Source: Desulfobacteraceae bacterium (GTDB lineage: Bacteria; Desulfobacterota; Desulfobacteria; Desulfobacterales; UBA11574). Taken from it: a stretch of DNA of 10,166 bases. The stretch is taken from NCBI GenBank assembly GCA_013203195.1, contig JABMQM010000325.1, forward strand, positions 1-10,166, given 5' to 3'. The notes under the pieces were generated by a model. The model did not search any database, had not been told where the DNA came from, and saw nothing but the letters and a program-made list of their open reading frames with translations. Below are positions 1 through 6,411 of the stretch, piece after piece (within the stretch, counting starts at the first letter, position 1; each line of letters begins with the position of its first letter). Made by a program: the position numbers and the translations under genes.

Positions 1-393
1 GGTAAGCCCAAGGCTATAATTATTAAAGAGATGAAAGATGAAATAAGCCAATTAAAAGCAAAGGTTGAAGAATTTGAAAATGATCGAGATGCTGACCTAA
101 ATGAAATCAGGGCCAGCAGTCAGGATGATAAACTAAAAATTAAACAGTTCACCGAGAAATACAACAACCTCCTTAAAGAGTCTAAAACAAAGACAGCTGC
201 CCTGACAGGTGAACGTGACAAGCTAAAGGCAATAAATACTGAGTTAAATGTCGATATTGATAACCTTAAACAAGATCTTAATAGTCATCCAAAAACAAAA
301 AGGATCCAATTTTTCCTCGTCGGAGCTGGAGTGCTTCTTTTAGGGTTTTTTCTTGGTTTAGCCTCGAAAAGGAAAAAATCTTATTATAGATAA
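1..393 (+). CDS. SH3-domain/coiled-coil membrane protein (TIGR04211-like), C-terminal part
   Basis: The frame is open from the first base of the window, so the true start lies upstream; 130 residues are visible. Most of the visible part is a charged coiled coil rich in Lys, Glu, Asp and Leu. It is followed by one hydrophobic segment starting at IQFFLVGAGVLLLG near the C-terminus and a basic tail, KRKKSYYR. This order (long coiled coil, one C-terminal membrane helix with a GxGxLLLG-type pattern, Arg/Lys-rich end) is that of the TIGR04211/YgiM-like 'SH3 domain protein' family, whose members begin with a signal peptide and a bacterial SH3 domain. Those N-terminal parts are not in the window, so the family call is inferred from the C-terminal half. 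It is probably an inner-membrane-anchored periplasmic protein with a short cytoplasmic tail. The role is unknown. No terminator is evident after the TAA stop. Confidence 0.7.
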   Translation, partial: GKPKAIIIKEMKDEISQLKAKVEEFENDRDADLNEIRASSQDDKLKIKQFTEKYNNLLKESKTKTAALTGERDKLKAINTELNVDIDNLKQDLNSHPKTKRIQFFLVGAGVLLLGFFLGLASKRKKSYYR

Positions 394-536
394 TCTGCCA
401 CAACTTTCTGTAATTTTAGTTATTTTCAACCAGGTTTAAACTTTCTGCACCCCGCTGATGGAGGAAAAAGTACCTTAAATGTTGTTTGAGCAGGATGATT
501 GTTAAAAAGCAAAAATTAACAAAAATAAAAAAAAGC

Positions 537-563
537 TAAAGTTATTCATAAACTTTCCGATAT
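537..563 (+). promoter_or_regulatory. Sigma-28 (FliA) type promoter upstream of the riboswitch
   Basis: TAAAGTTA (537-544), an 11-base spacer and TCCGATAT (556-563) match the enterobacterial sigma-28 consensus TAAAGTTT-N11-GCCGATAA at 7 of 8 and 6 of 8 positions with exact spacing. The predicted transcription start, at about 570-572, lies just before the riboswitch aptamer, as expected for a riboswitch leader. A short A/T-rich inverted repeat (TTGTTAA 499-505 with TTAACAA 516-522) lies just upstream and could be an operator, but nothing else supports that. The rest of 394-536 shows no gene. Confidence 0.75.
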
Positions 564-579
564 ACATAAAGAAAATAAT

Positions 580-672
580 TTATAGCTCAAAGGCAAACCT
601 TCTGAAAGGGTGGGACGCAAAGTTTCCGGTCTAAGTTCCGCAGTGCGGAATAAGATAGCGGAATTGCAAATT
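580..672 (+). promoter_or_regulatory. GEMM-I cyclic-dinucleotide riboswitch (c-di-GMP-I class)
   Basis: The conserved GEMM-I core is present in order: GGCAAACC (592-599), a short hairpin closed by a GAAA tetraloop (604-607), GGGACGCAAAG (612-622), TCCGGTCTAAG (625-635), a perfect 6-bp hairpin TTCCGC/GCGGAA (636-650), and TAAGATAGCGG ending near C667. This lines up without gaps with the core of the Vibrio cholerae Vc2 aptamer. The Vc2 ligand contacts G20, A47 and the 3' cytosine correspond to G592, A619 and about C667. TCTAAG facing TAAGA fits a variant GAAA-tetraloop receptor. A G at the position of G20 favours c-di-GMP over cyclic AMP-GMP, but GEMM-Ib relatives in Geobacter respond to cyclic AMP-GMP, so ligand choice is inferred. 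The outer ends of P1 are approximate. A terminator follows 12 bases downstream, so control is probably by transcription termination; whether ligand turns it on or off is not clear. Confidence 0.92.
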
Positions 673-684
673 AAATATTCGATT

Positions 685-714
685 ACCCGTCTCCCTTTTG
701 GAAGCGGGTTTTTT
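685..714 (+). terminator. Riboswitch-associated intrinsic terminator
   Basis: The arms ACCCGTCTCC (685-694) and GGAAGCGGGT (700-709) form a 10-position stem with one G-U pair and one mismatch around the loop CTTTT. A run of T (709-714) follows. The hairpin lies between the aptamer and the start of the next gene, which makes it the likely expression platform of the riboswitch. Confidence 0.88.
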
Positions 715-768
715 AGTTTGGAAACTAACAAAATAGGAGTGACAGACGCTTTAAAAAGGAGAATAAAT

Positions 769-1113
769 ATGGTGAACTCCATCAATAACACTTTGCAGAG
801 CTTGGAACGTACGGAAGCTCGCAATCCGGCTCGAAAAGATGCTTCAAAAACCTTGGATAAAACCACCGGGAACCTTGAACAGTTAAATGCTAGCAATACC
901 GAAACTGCTATCGATCAAACAGACAAGGTGAAAATTGCAAGTAAGCGTTCGGAAGCCATGGGATCAAATAAGGCTACTCTTACAGACCATGATGAGGCTC
1001 TTAAGTTGCTTGAAGATATCAAGACAAGTCTTTATGAGGAAGCTGAAGCCCAAAATCAAAACCCGTCGCAGGTGCACAATCTCAACGCCGAAAACCTGAC
1101 TGGAGTACTATAA
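769..1113 (+). CDS. Small riboswitch-controlled protein of unknown function (114 aa)
   Basis: The frame is open from 610, but that part is riboswitch and terminator, so I place the start at the ATG at 769. AAGGAG (756-761) sits seven bases before it. The protein is hydrophilic and rich in Asn, Thr, Lys and Glu, with no signal peptide or membrane helix. It looks largely helical: an N-terminal MVNSINNTLQSLE, a polar middle, and a C-terminal part from about residue 72 (ALKLLEDIKTSLYEEAEAQ followed by NQNPSQVHNL). That tail weakly recalls the AQANxxPxxVLxLL end of flagellins (D0 helix), but the similarity is too slight for a family call. The sigma-28 promoter plus GEMM-I riboswitch upstream says it is made together with late flagellar genes and adjusted by a cyclic dinucleotide. 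A role in motility or surface attachment is therefore the best inference. It may be co-transcribed with the gene 48 bases downstream. Confidence 0.8.
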   Translation: MVNSINNTLQSLERTEARNPARKDASKTLDKTTGNLEQLNASNTETAIDQTDKVKIASKRSEAMGSNKATLTDHDEALKLLEDIKTSLYEEAEAQNQNPSQVHNLNAENLTGVL

Positions 1114-1114
1114 C

Positions 1115-1134
1115 AGTTGGTTTTAAAACCAGTT
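1115..1134 (+). repeat. Imperfect palindrome between two small genes
   Basis: A 20-base imperfect palindrome is centred on TTTTAAAA, with GGTTTTAAAACC as its perfect core. It begins one base after the stop of the 114-aa gene. It lacks a G/C-rich stem and a clear T-run, so it is more likely an operator-like or RNA-processing site than a terminator. Function unknown. Confidence 0.35.
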
Positions 1135-1161
1135 CTAAAATTATAAAATACAGGCAGACTT

Positions 1162-1479
1162 ATGCAGACATTTATAGAAACTTTTCCCATTAGCAAAGAA
1201 ACTGGAAAGATTCTGCTTCAAGTATGTGAAAAGTATAATATCAGACACGAAAAAGAAATCGTGGATATTTATAGACATAAACCGGATCTGTTTTTTGAAG
1301 AAAAAAATTTTTCAAAGGAATGCTGGAATGAAATATCAACAATTTTATCAGACCCAAGCAACCCATACATGCCAAAAGATTCTGTGATTTCTTTTAAAAA
1401 AGCCACGTTAATTGTTAAGCGGAACAAATTAATCGAAGAATTAGCTGAGTTGAGTAAAGATATCCGGCAAATCACGTAG
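1162..1479 (+). CDS. Small hypothetical protein, possible RpoA-CTD-like helix-hairpin-helix
   Basis: 105 aa, starting at ATG 1162 behind a weak ribosome site (CAGGCAG). The interval to the previous gene is 48 bases with no strong terminator, so it probably shares the riboswitch-controlled transcript. No signal peptide or membrane helix is seen. Residues about 8-65 read as short helices. PISKETGKILLQVCEKYNIR followed by an EIVDIYRHKPDLFFEE segment and KNFSKECWNEISTIL resembles the RNA polymerase alpha C-terminal domain pattern (LS-R-N-L-GI, then RNxGKKSLxEIxxxL). The Gly-Lys of the hairpin is replaced by Ser-Lys. The C-terminal 30 residues are a Lys/Glu-rich helix. This fold suggestion comes from reading the pattern only; function is unknown, and it could be an unrelated small helical protein. 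Confidence 0.7.
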   Translation: MQTFIETFPISKETGKILLQVCEKYNIRHEKEIVDIYRHKPDLFFEEKNFSKECWNEISTILSDPSNPYMPKDSVISFKKATLIVKRNKLIEELAELSKDIRQIT

Positions 1480-1535
1480 ATTCCCAAAGGCTTACGCCGT
1501 GGCACTTAAAAAAATTGAATTGGCCAATTTTAGCT

Positions 1536-1577
1536 TTGGCATGCACCCACGGGCTCACACCCGTGGTCCTCTGCCAA
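1536..1577. repeat. Nested inverted repeat (long hairpin) in an intergenic spacer
   Basis: TTGGCA (1536-1541) pairs with TGCCAA (1572-1577). Inside it, after five unpaired bases on each side, CCACGGG (1547-1553) pairs with CCCGTGG (1560-1566) around a 6-base loop. A perfect palindrome AATTGGCCAATT lies just upstream (1518-1529), and its GCCAATTT recurs as a direct repeat at 1573-1580. There is no T-run, so this is not a standard terminator. It may be a REP-like element, an end of an IS200/IS605-type element, or a structured RNA. The rest of the 1480-1631 spacer shows no gene. Confidence 0.6.
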
Positions 1578-1631
1578 TTTCGATAGCAAGACCTTTTGAT
1601 AACGTCCCCTTTCTTAAATCACCAGAATTAA

Positions 1632-1660
1632 TTGACATTTTCCCATCAATCCTGTACGAT
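1632..1660 (+). promoter_or_regulatory. Sigma-70-type promoter for the DUF2889 gene
   Basis: A perfect -35 box TTGACA (1632-1637) and TACGAT (1655-1660) are separated by 17 bases. The start codon at 1694 gives a short leader of about 25 bases carrying GGAGG (1684-1688). This suggests the DUF2889 gene is transcribed independently of the sigma-28/riboswitch unit. Confidence 0.6.
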
Positions 1661-1693
1661 ACCGGTTAAAATTACATACTACCGGAGGAAATT

Positions 1694-2248
1694 ATGAGCT
1701 TGGGTAATCAGCGTAAGGGTAAAAAAATTCACACCAGAAATATTGAAATCTCCACTTATGAATACGGTGAAAAAAATATTCTTGTTGAGGGGCAACTCAA
1801 GGAGGATACTTTAACACCTATCTATGTTTCCGGGAAAAAGCGCCCTCCTCACACGGTGCATCATATGGTTGTGCAGATGGTCATTGAGTGTTCGTCGCTT
1901 ACCATTAAGGAAATAAAGGTTGAAATGCCTGGTATTCCTTACGATTGGTGCCAGGAAACATCCAACAGTCTCGACGCGATCAAAGGTTTGAAAATAGCGC
2001 CCGGTTTTACACGGAAAGTGAAAAAAATTTTAAGTGAAAGCAAGAAATGTTCACATTTGGCAACACTTTTGTTTGCCATAGCACCGGCAGTAATGCAGGG
2101 TTTCTGGATTTTTAATGCCAGAAAACCAAGCGGCGATGTGGTTTCACCGGCTATAGTGAAAGATTACCTTGTTGATACATGCTGGGTGTGGAGAAAAGAA
2201 GGCCCTCTTGCGAGTCGGGCGGCCCAAAAAGACGGAAACCATCCTTAA
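1694..2248 (+). CDS. DUF2889 family protein
   Basis: 184 aa, starting at ATG 1694 with GGAGG five bases upstream. The sequence follows the DUF2889 (PF11136) pattern. An opening HTRNIEISTYEYG is followed by ILVEGQLKEDTL, a central HHMVVQMVIECSSLTIKEI strand region, and PYDWCQETSNSLDAIKGLKI with GFTRKV. The Cys-rich signature KCSHLATLLFAIAPAVMQGFW comes near residues 117-137. The two conserved Cys and the His in CSHL are typical of the family, whose function is unknown. There is no signal peptide and no clear membrane segment. It has its own sigma-70-like promoter and converges on the cyclase gene on the other strand, so it is probably monocistronic. Confidence 0.85.
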   Translation: MSLGNQRKGKKIHTRNIEISTYEYGEKNILVEGQLKEDTLTPIYVSGKKRPPHTVHHMVVQMVIECSSLTIKEIKVEMPGIPYDWCQETSNSLDAIKGLKIAPGFTRKVKKILSESKKCSHLATLLFAIAPAVMQGFWIFNARKPSGDVVSPAIVKDYLVDTCWVWRKEGPLASRAAQKDGNHP

Positions 2249-2286
2249 CCCTGATTGAGCGGAAACTAATAAGGATACCAATCAAT

Positions 2287-2305
2287 CCACCCCTTTACAG
2301 GGTGG
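2287..2305. terminator. Possible shared terminator between convergent genes
   Basis: CCACCC (2287-2292) and GGGTGG (2300-2305) form a 6-bp G/C-rich hairpin with a 7-base loop. It lies between the ends of the DUF2889 gene and the convergent cyclase gene. No T-run follows on either strand, so it may be a weak bidirectional terminator or an mRNA 3'-end stabiliser. Confidence 0.4.
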
Positions 2306-2313
2306 TGACGGGC

Positions 2314-4644
2314 TCACTTCCCTGAACGTCTTTCTTCTAAAAAAACTTTCACGTCTTCAGACAAATAGGTGAATTCCAACCTTGCCATGTGCCTTGGCGC
2401 GAATGAGTCCGACTTATCAAGGGAGACGACCTTGGCGTATATTTCATTGGCTCCGGTAGCCTTTTGGAGGTCCAGCAGGATCTTCAGGTTTGAATAGACA
2501 TCCACCTGCTCGGACAACAACACTTCGGCGGAAGATTTCCCAAAAGATGTAATGTGGCCCTGGATGGACTTTTCTGAAACGGTTTTGCCTTCCAGGGGAA
2601 AGCAGGAGACAGCTAACGGGGTTTCAAGTTTTATAAATGCATCGGATTTTTTCTTTGGCATAGAAAGCGGGTAGTTACCATCTATGCCCTTCACTTCATA
2701 AAGGCTTACAGGTTTTGCCAGCCCTTTAAAAGGTACTTTGAGAATTCTATCTATCTTCAGTATGGATCGCATTTTTTCAAAGGTGCTTGCGCTGACCAGC
2801 ACCTGCCCGCCCACCGTGGAAGATTCGATACGATAGGCCGTATTGACCGGACTGCCCATTGCGGCGTATTTTGCGCGCTTTTCCGACCCGATATTTCCCA
2901 CAACCACTTCACCGGTGTCAATGCCGATACCCATCATTAGTTCGGGTATATTCAGCCGCTGCTGTTCTTTGTTGAATTCTTCCATTTTTCTCTGCATCGC
3001 AATGGCACACGCTACCGCCCGCTCTGCATCGTCGCTGCCGGCCAATGGTGCGCCGAAATAGGCCAGGATGCCATCCCCCTCTATTTCGTTCACGTTCCCG
3101 CGGTAATTGCCAATGATATCCACCATGCATTCCAGGTAACGGTTGATTACTTTGATCACCTCAGCAGGGGATAGACTGGATGAAAGCGCCGTAAAACCGC
3201 GCAGATCCGATACCAGGAAAGTAACTTCTCGCATCTCCCCGCTCAATTTCAGGCCGTCGGGTGAATCGAGCAATTCTTCGACCACTTCTTCGCTGAGGTA
3301 ACGGCCGAAAGTAGCGCGAATAAAAGCGCGTTCCCTCTCCTCATTGATATAGCGATAAATGACGATGAAAAGTGTGGCAAAAGTAATCATAAGCAAAGGA
3401 CGGACAAAATGAAAAATAAGGCTCCCGTATAAAAAGGCTGTGCTTGCAACGCAAACGTAAAACAGGGACATCGCAAATGTTCCGAGTGCGAAATAAGGAG
3501 AGGAAAATCCAAGGGAAATGATAAAAAGGCCGGTCAATAACAATAACTCGACCGCAAGCATTTCATAGCCGGAAAGTTCCCGAATAAAAGATTCGGTGAG
3601 GATCGTGTGCATCGCGTTTGCATGCAGTCCGGCTAAAGGGAGGTTTGTATCGGTCGGCACCGGGCCCACATCGGATGAGCCTGTAGAGACTTCCGCCACT
3701 ACCGCAATCTTTCCTGCAAGTTCATCGTTCCACAAATCCATATCATCCGGATCTTTGGAGGCAAGCAGAATATCAGCAAAATTATAATGTTTCATCCTCT
3801 CCCACGGACCGATGAAGTTGATCAACATGTGACCGAAGCGGTCAATGGGGATGATGATATCATGCGGCTCTTTTTCTCCGGGCCGCAGGGCATCCTTCAG
3901 CGTAATCGATCTTCCCGGCCTGATGATGATCTTTTCAGGGGGCACCCCAAGATAGTCGCAGATTGCCATAAAAGAAAAGCTGGGGTAATAAGCACCATCA
4001 TATCGAACTAGAAGTGGTAAACGGCGAAATACCCCGTCACGATCAAATTTGACGCTTAAATACCCCAAACCCCTGGAGGCGGAAGCCAGAACAGGAAATG
4101 TGGCCACCGGTTTTGTCCCGGTATAGAAATGTCTTGGATCTCCTTTAACTGTCACCTGCCATTTATTCCTGCGCAGGTACAGTTCTCCTTTTGAATCCTT
4201 AGCATGCTGCTGCCGGGAATCCTCATTGCTTGCCAATTCAAAGGCAATCCCAAAATATACATTGCCGGCCCGAGCGGAAGCTTCAATCAGCGCATCGTCC
4301 TTTTCATCCCCCTTTTTTGCTGCAAAGATCGTGTCGCATAGAATGGCAGAGGCGTTCATGGCAGTCAAATTGCGGATTACTCCGGCGTAGTGTGATCGGT
4401 CCAAGTAGAAATTATTAAGCCGCACCATCGTGGTGTCCGTCAGGTCAACATGAACAATGGTGTCATCGTAAGGAGGCCGAAAAGACTCTGAGGATGACCG
4501 GAATAAAAAAAGACGATCAACAGCTTTTAAATTCCACGTATCAAAAAGATGGGGCAGAAGGTAGAAACAGAGGTGTGCTGCAATGAAAGAACTGAATACC
4601 AATAAGGCCGTTGCTCTCAGGTTTCGCTTTTTATTGGTGATCAA
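2314..4644 (-). CDS. CHASE2-domain class III nucleotide cyclase with PilZ-like C-terminal domain
   Basis: I chose the TTG at 4644 (776 aa). It has AGGA nine bases upstream and overlaps the preceding gene by 14 bases; an ATG at 4701 would overlap it by 71 bases with no good ribosome site. In TTG numbering: a membrane helix at about 12-31; an extracytoplasmic CHASE2 sensor at about 35-350; three helices at about 362-432; a class III cyclase domain at about 460-660; and a C-terminal region of about 670-770 that reads as a PilZ-like barrel without RxxxR. The two metal-binding Asp (D480 in VSDLRGFT, D524 in EGDGILAYFG) and the VNxxxR pair (N601, R605) are present. The usual adenine-selecting Lys is Glu (E520), as in guanylate cyclases, and the partner Asp/Thr is Ala594. 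The substrate, ATP or GTP, is therefore open. It is likely an inner-membrane receptor turning an envelope signal into a cyclic nucleotide. It is coupled to the secreted DUF4384 protein upstream. Confidence 0.9.
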   Translation of the reverse strand: MITNKKRNLRATALLVFSSFIAAHLCFYLLPHLFDTWNLKAVDRLFLFRSSSESFRPPYDDTIVHVDLTDTTMVRLNNFYLDRSHYAGVIRNLTAMNASAILCDTIFAAKKGDEKDDALIEASARAGNVYFGIAFELASNEDSRQQHAKDSKGELYLRRNKWQVTVKGDPRHFYTGTKPVATFPVLASASRGLGYLSVKFDRDGVFRRLPLLVRYDGAYYPSFSFMAICDYLGVPPEKIIIRPGRSITLKDALRPGEKEPHDIIIPIDRFGHMLINFIGPWERMKHYNFADILLASKDPDDMDLWNDELAGKIAVVAEVSTGSSDVGPVPTDTNLPLAGLHANAMHTILTESFIRELSGYEMLAVELLLLTGLFIISLGFSSPYFALGTFAMSLFYVCVASTAFLYGSLIFHFVRPLLMITFATLFIVIYRYINEERERAFIRATFGRYLSEEVVEELLDSPDGLKLSGEMREVTFLVSDLRGFTALSSSLSPAEVIKVINRYLECMVDIIGNYRGNVNEIEGDGILAYFGAPLAGSDDAERAVACAIAMQRKMEEFNKEQQRLNIPELMMGIGIDTGEVVVGNIGSEKRAKYAAMGSPVNTAYRIESSTVGGQVLVSASTFEKMRSILKIDRILKVPFKGLAKPVSLYEVKGIDGNYPLSMPKKKSDAFIKLETPLAVSCFPLEGKTVSEKSIQGHITSFGKSSAEVLLSEQVDVYSNLKILLDLQKATGANEIYAKVVSLDKSDSFAPRHMARLEFTYLSEDVKVFLEERRSGK

Positions 4645-5347
4645 TCGTATAGGTCCTGTAGTAGAAATTGGTTGCAGAGACCTCAACCGCAAGGGCGTCA
4701 ATTTCAGGAAAACCTGTCTGCTTTTCCCTGCTGATGCCCCTCATGGAGCCGCCAATTGAGATCGGGCGCTCGGCAGTTGCCGTAAATTTTTTATTACGCT
4801 TTCTTAGATTGCGGATTTCAGAAAGGATTTCCCGGACGGCTTCCCCTTTTTGGGGGAACTCCGCTGCTTCATATCTGCTCAAGAGGGCTTCCAGATGGTC
4901 CAATCGCTCGGATGAAGCCAGCAAGTAAAACTTTTCTTTACCGACCTTTTCATCCAGTTCAAACCACTGCCTCCCCTGGGGGATATAATACTTTTCGGAA
5001 GGTTTAAAATCTTCGGCAATCCGGTTAAATTGATAAGGAAACAACCTGAAGAGCTCATCATCTGCGCTATGGTAAATTAAATAAACATGACAACTTGTCT
5101 GTGGTTGCAAGAGTATTTTTAATTTATCACCGGTTTTAAGGGTTGCGCTGCGTGTAATGGAAACCACTCTTGGACCGCTTTCGCCGCCCACCATTACGCC
5201 GAATGCCCACTTGAAGGAAACATTTTTCTCTTTTATCTGCTCGGCATTTGCTTTTGGACTGCCATAAAACACCAGACCATAGCCGCTCAATAAAACAATC
5301 CCGATAGCCAATCTGATTGATCTAGATAAATATTTTATATAATCCAT
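4631..5347 (-). CDS. Secreted DUF4384 domain protein
   Basis: 238 aa, ATG at 5347 with an AGGG ribosome site about eight bases upstream. An N-terminal signal peptide is clear: basic start, hydrophobic core around IAIGIVLLSGYGLVFYG-like residues 11-29, and a likely cleavage after ANA (residue 35). Residues about 66-150 match DUF4384 (PF14326): ATLKTGDKLKILLQPQTSCH, VYLIYHSADDELFRLFPYQF, YIPQGRQWFELD, and a final FYLLASSE. In this family the domain is often found in envelope proteins and next to kinases or CHASE2 signalling proteins. The remainder is a charged helical region and a C-terminal strand region (ALAVEVSATNFYYRTYTI). Its stop overlaps the start of the CHASE2 cyclase gene, so the two are translationally coupled. 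An attractive inference is that this periplasmic protein works with the CHASE2 sensor domain. Confidence 0.88.
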   Translation of the reverse strand: MDYIKYLSRSIRLAIGIVLLSGYGLVFYGSPKANAEQIKEKNVSFKWAFGVMVGGESGPRVVSITRSATLKTGDKLKILLQPQTSCHVYLIYHSADDELFRLFPYQFNRIAEDFKPSEKYYIPQGRQWFELDEKVGKEKFYLLASSERLDHLEALLSRYEAAEFPQKGEAVREILSEIRNLRKRNKKFTATAERPISIGGSMRGISREKQTGFPEIDALAVEVSATNFYYRTYTIDHQ

Positions 5348-5376
5348 TTTTTACCCTATCCCGTAATTTCATATTT

Positions 5377-5404
5377 ATATCGGGCAAAAACTTGGAATTC
5401 TTTA
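5377..5404 (-). promoter_or_regulatory. Possible sigma-28-like promoter for the DUF4384-cyclase operon
   Basis: On the minus strand TAAAGAAT (5404-5397) is followed after 12 bases by CCCGATAT (5384-5377). This resembles TAAAGTTT-N11-GCCGATAA, with the CCGATA core intact but the spacer one base too long and a weaker -35 element. The DUF4384 start codon is about 30 bases downstream. The remaining part of the 134-bp gap (5348-5481) contains no gene. Confidence 0.45.
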
Positions 5405-5481
5405 ATATTTTTTCTTTTATCGCCTTGACTGGAATTCCCCGTAGCTTTTCAGGGCGATGCAAAATTAGCGTTTCGAAGGGG

Positions 5482-6198
5482 TTACAGTCTTTTTCGGAGA
5501 GTATTTCGCTGGAAACTAAAGATGAACTCCATCAATATTTTTTCCTGGCTCTTTTCGATGTCGGTGAACTGAAGACCAAAATTATCTTGTTTGGTTACAG
5601 GGTGTTTACCCCGCCTACGTACCAGCGCCTCTTCAACATACATTTTGACAACTTTCTCTTCAAATGGAAAGGTAAGTTCAATATTACTTAGCTTACTCCC
5701 GACTTTCAATTCGGAAACGTCCGGATATTCCTGATCGAGATTGACAAGCAGTACAAGGGCTCCCCCCCGGCTAATGTTAAGAACACTCATTTCCAGCCTG
5801 CCGAAGTTATTATTGATACATATTTTCGTCCCAAGGGGAGGTGTCATTCTAAAATTTTTTCTTCTCTGCATGCGATATACGACTTCCGGCAATCGTATGA
5901 ATATTTCGTTACGAGTTATCTCCTTACCGGTTGTTTTGAAATTATAAAAGAGATTATCATTGCCGACAAATTCGAAAAGCATGCGACAGCTATCAACATC
6001 AGTGATGGTTTCCATGAAATCTTCGGGGCAATCTATAATAAAATAAGGATTGTGTTTTTTTAAGTGGGTGCCGGTAACGAAAGTTAAGCGCTCATACTGC
6101 TTGCCCAGCACGTACATCTTAATCAGCATTTTATCATTTTGCAGCTGCTTGAAAATATCGAGCTTGTCTTTATGTCGTATTATTTCAGCGTCTTCCAT
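5482..6198 (-). CDS. YcgR-like PilZ domain c-di-GMP receptor
   Basis: 238 aa in two parts. Residues 1-105 form an N-terminal domain like the YcgR/PilZN flagellar-brake barrel (from KMLIKMYVLGKQYERL to EIFIRLPEVVYRMQ). Residues about 108-230 are a PilZ domain. The c-di-GMP-binding motifs are visible: RxxxR at R113-R117 in QRRKNFR, and NxSxxG at N141-S143-G146 in NISRGGA, with Asn in place of the usual first Asp. This architecture is that of YcgR-type effectors, which bind c-di-GMP and slow the flagellar motor or alter surface behaviour. A near-consensus sigma-28 promoter about 70 bases upstream of the start transcript position supports a motility role. No good Shine-Dalgarno sequence precedes ATG 6198, so translation initiation may be weak or unusual. 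The next gene downstream is the DUF4384-cyclase pair on the same strand. Confidence 0.88.
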   Translation of the reverse strand: MEDAEIIRHKDKLDIFKQLQNDKMLIKMYVLGKQYERLTFVTGTHLKKHNPYFIIDCPEDFMETITDVDSCRMLFEFVGNDNLFYNFKTTGKEITRNEIFIRLPEVVYRMQRRKNFRMTPPLGTKICINNNFGRLEMSVLNISRGGALVLLVNLDQEYPDVSELKVGSKLSNIELTFPFEEKVVKMYVEEALVRRRGKHPVTKQDNFGLQFTDIEKSQEKILMEFIFSFQRNTLRKRL

Positions 6199-6279
6199 CG
6201 TTTGATATATCGATATCTTAAGTTTGATGAATTAGCAAAAAGGCAAATTCATAATAAAATTAATATGCTATCAAGATAT

Positions 6280-6306
6280 ATATCGGCAACCCTTTAAAAA
6301 ACTTAA
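6280..6306 (-). promoter_or_regulatory. Sigma-28 (FliA) type promoter for the PilZ gene
   Basis: On the minus strand TTAAGTTT (6306-6299), an exact 11-base spacer and GCCGATAT (6287-6280) match TAAAGTTT-N11-GCCGATAA at 7 of 8 positions in each box. This is the best sigma-28 match in the window. It points at the YcgR-like gene starting at 6198, giving a leader of about 70 bases. Confidence 0.78.
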
Positions 6307-6411
6307 GTTTTATGGCTTTATGCCAACCATAATTGAACTGCGACATCATTAACCGTCAAGCAGAAAGCCTTTGAAGTCGTGAAAAACAACTATGGGCACC
6401 CATGTACCAAA

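Noticed and set aside
610..768. N-terminal extension of the 114-aa gene, open in frame from 610
   Set aside because: This stretch is the riboswitch aptamer and terminator; a good ribosome site stands only before ATG 769.
6392..6403. ATGGG-CA-CCCAT as a terminator of the antitoxin gene
   Set aside because: The stem is only five pairs with a two-base loop, too tight to form a usual terminator hairpin.
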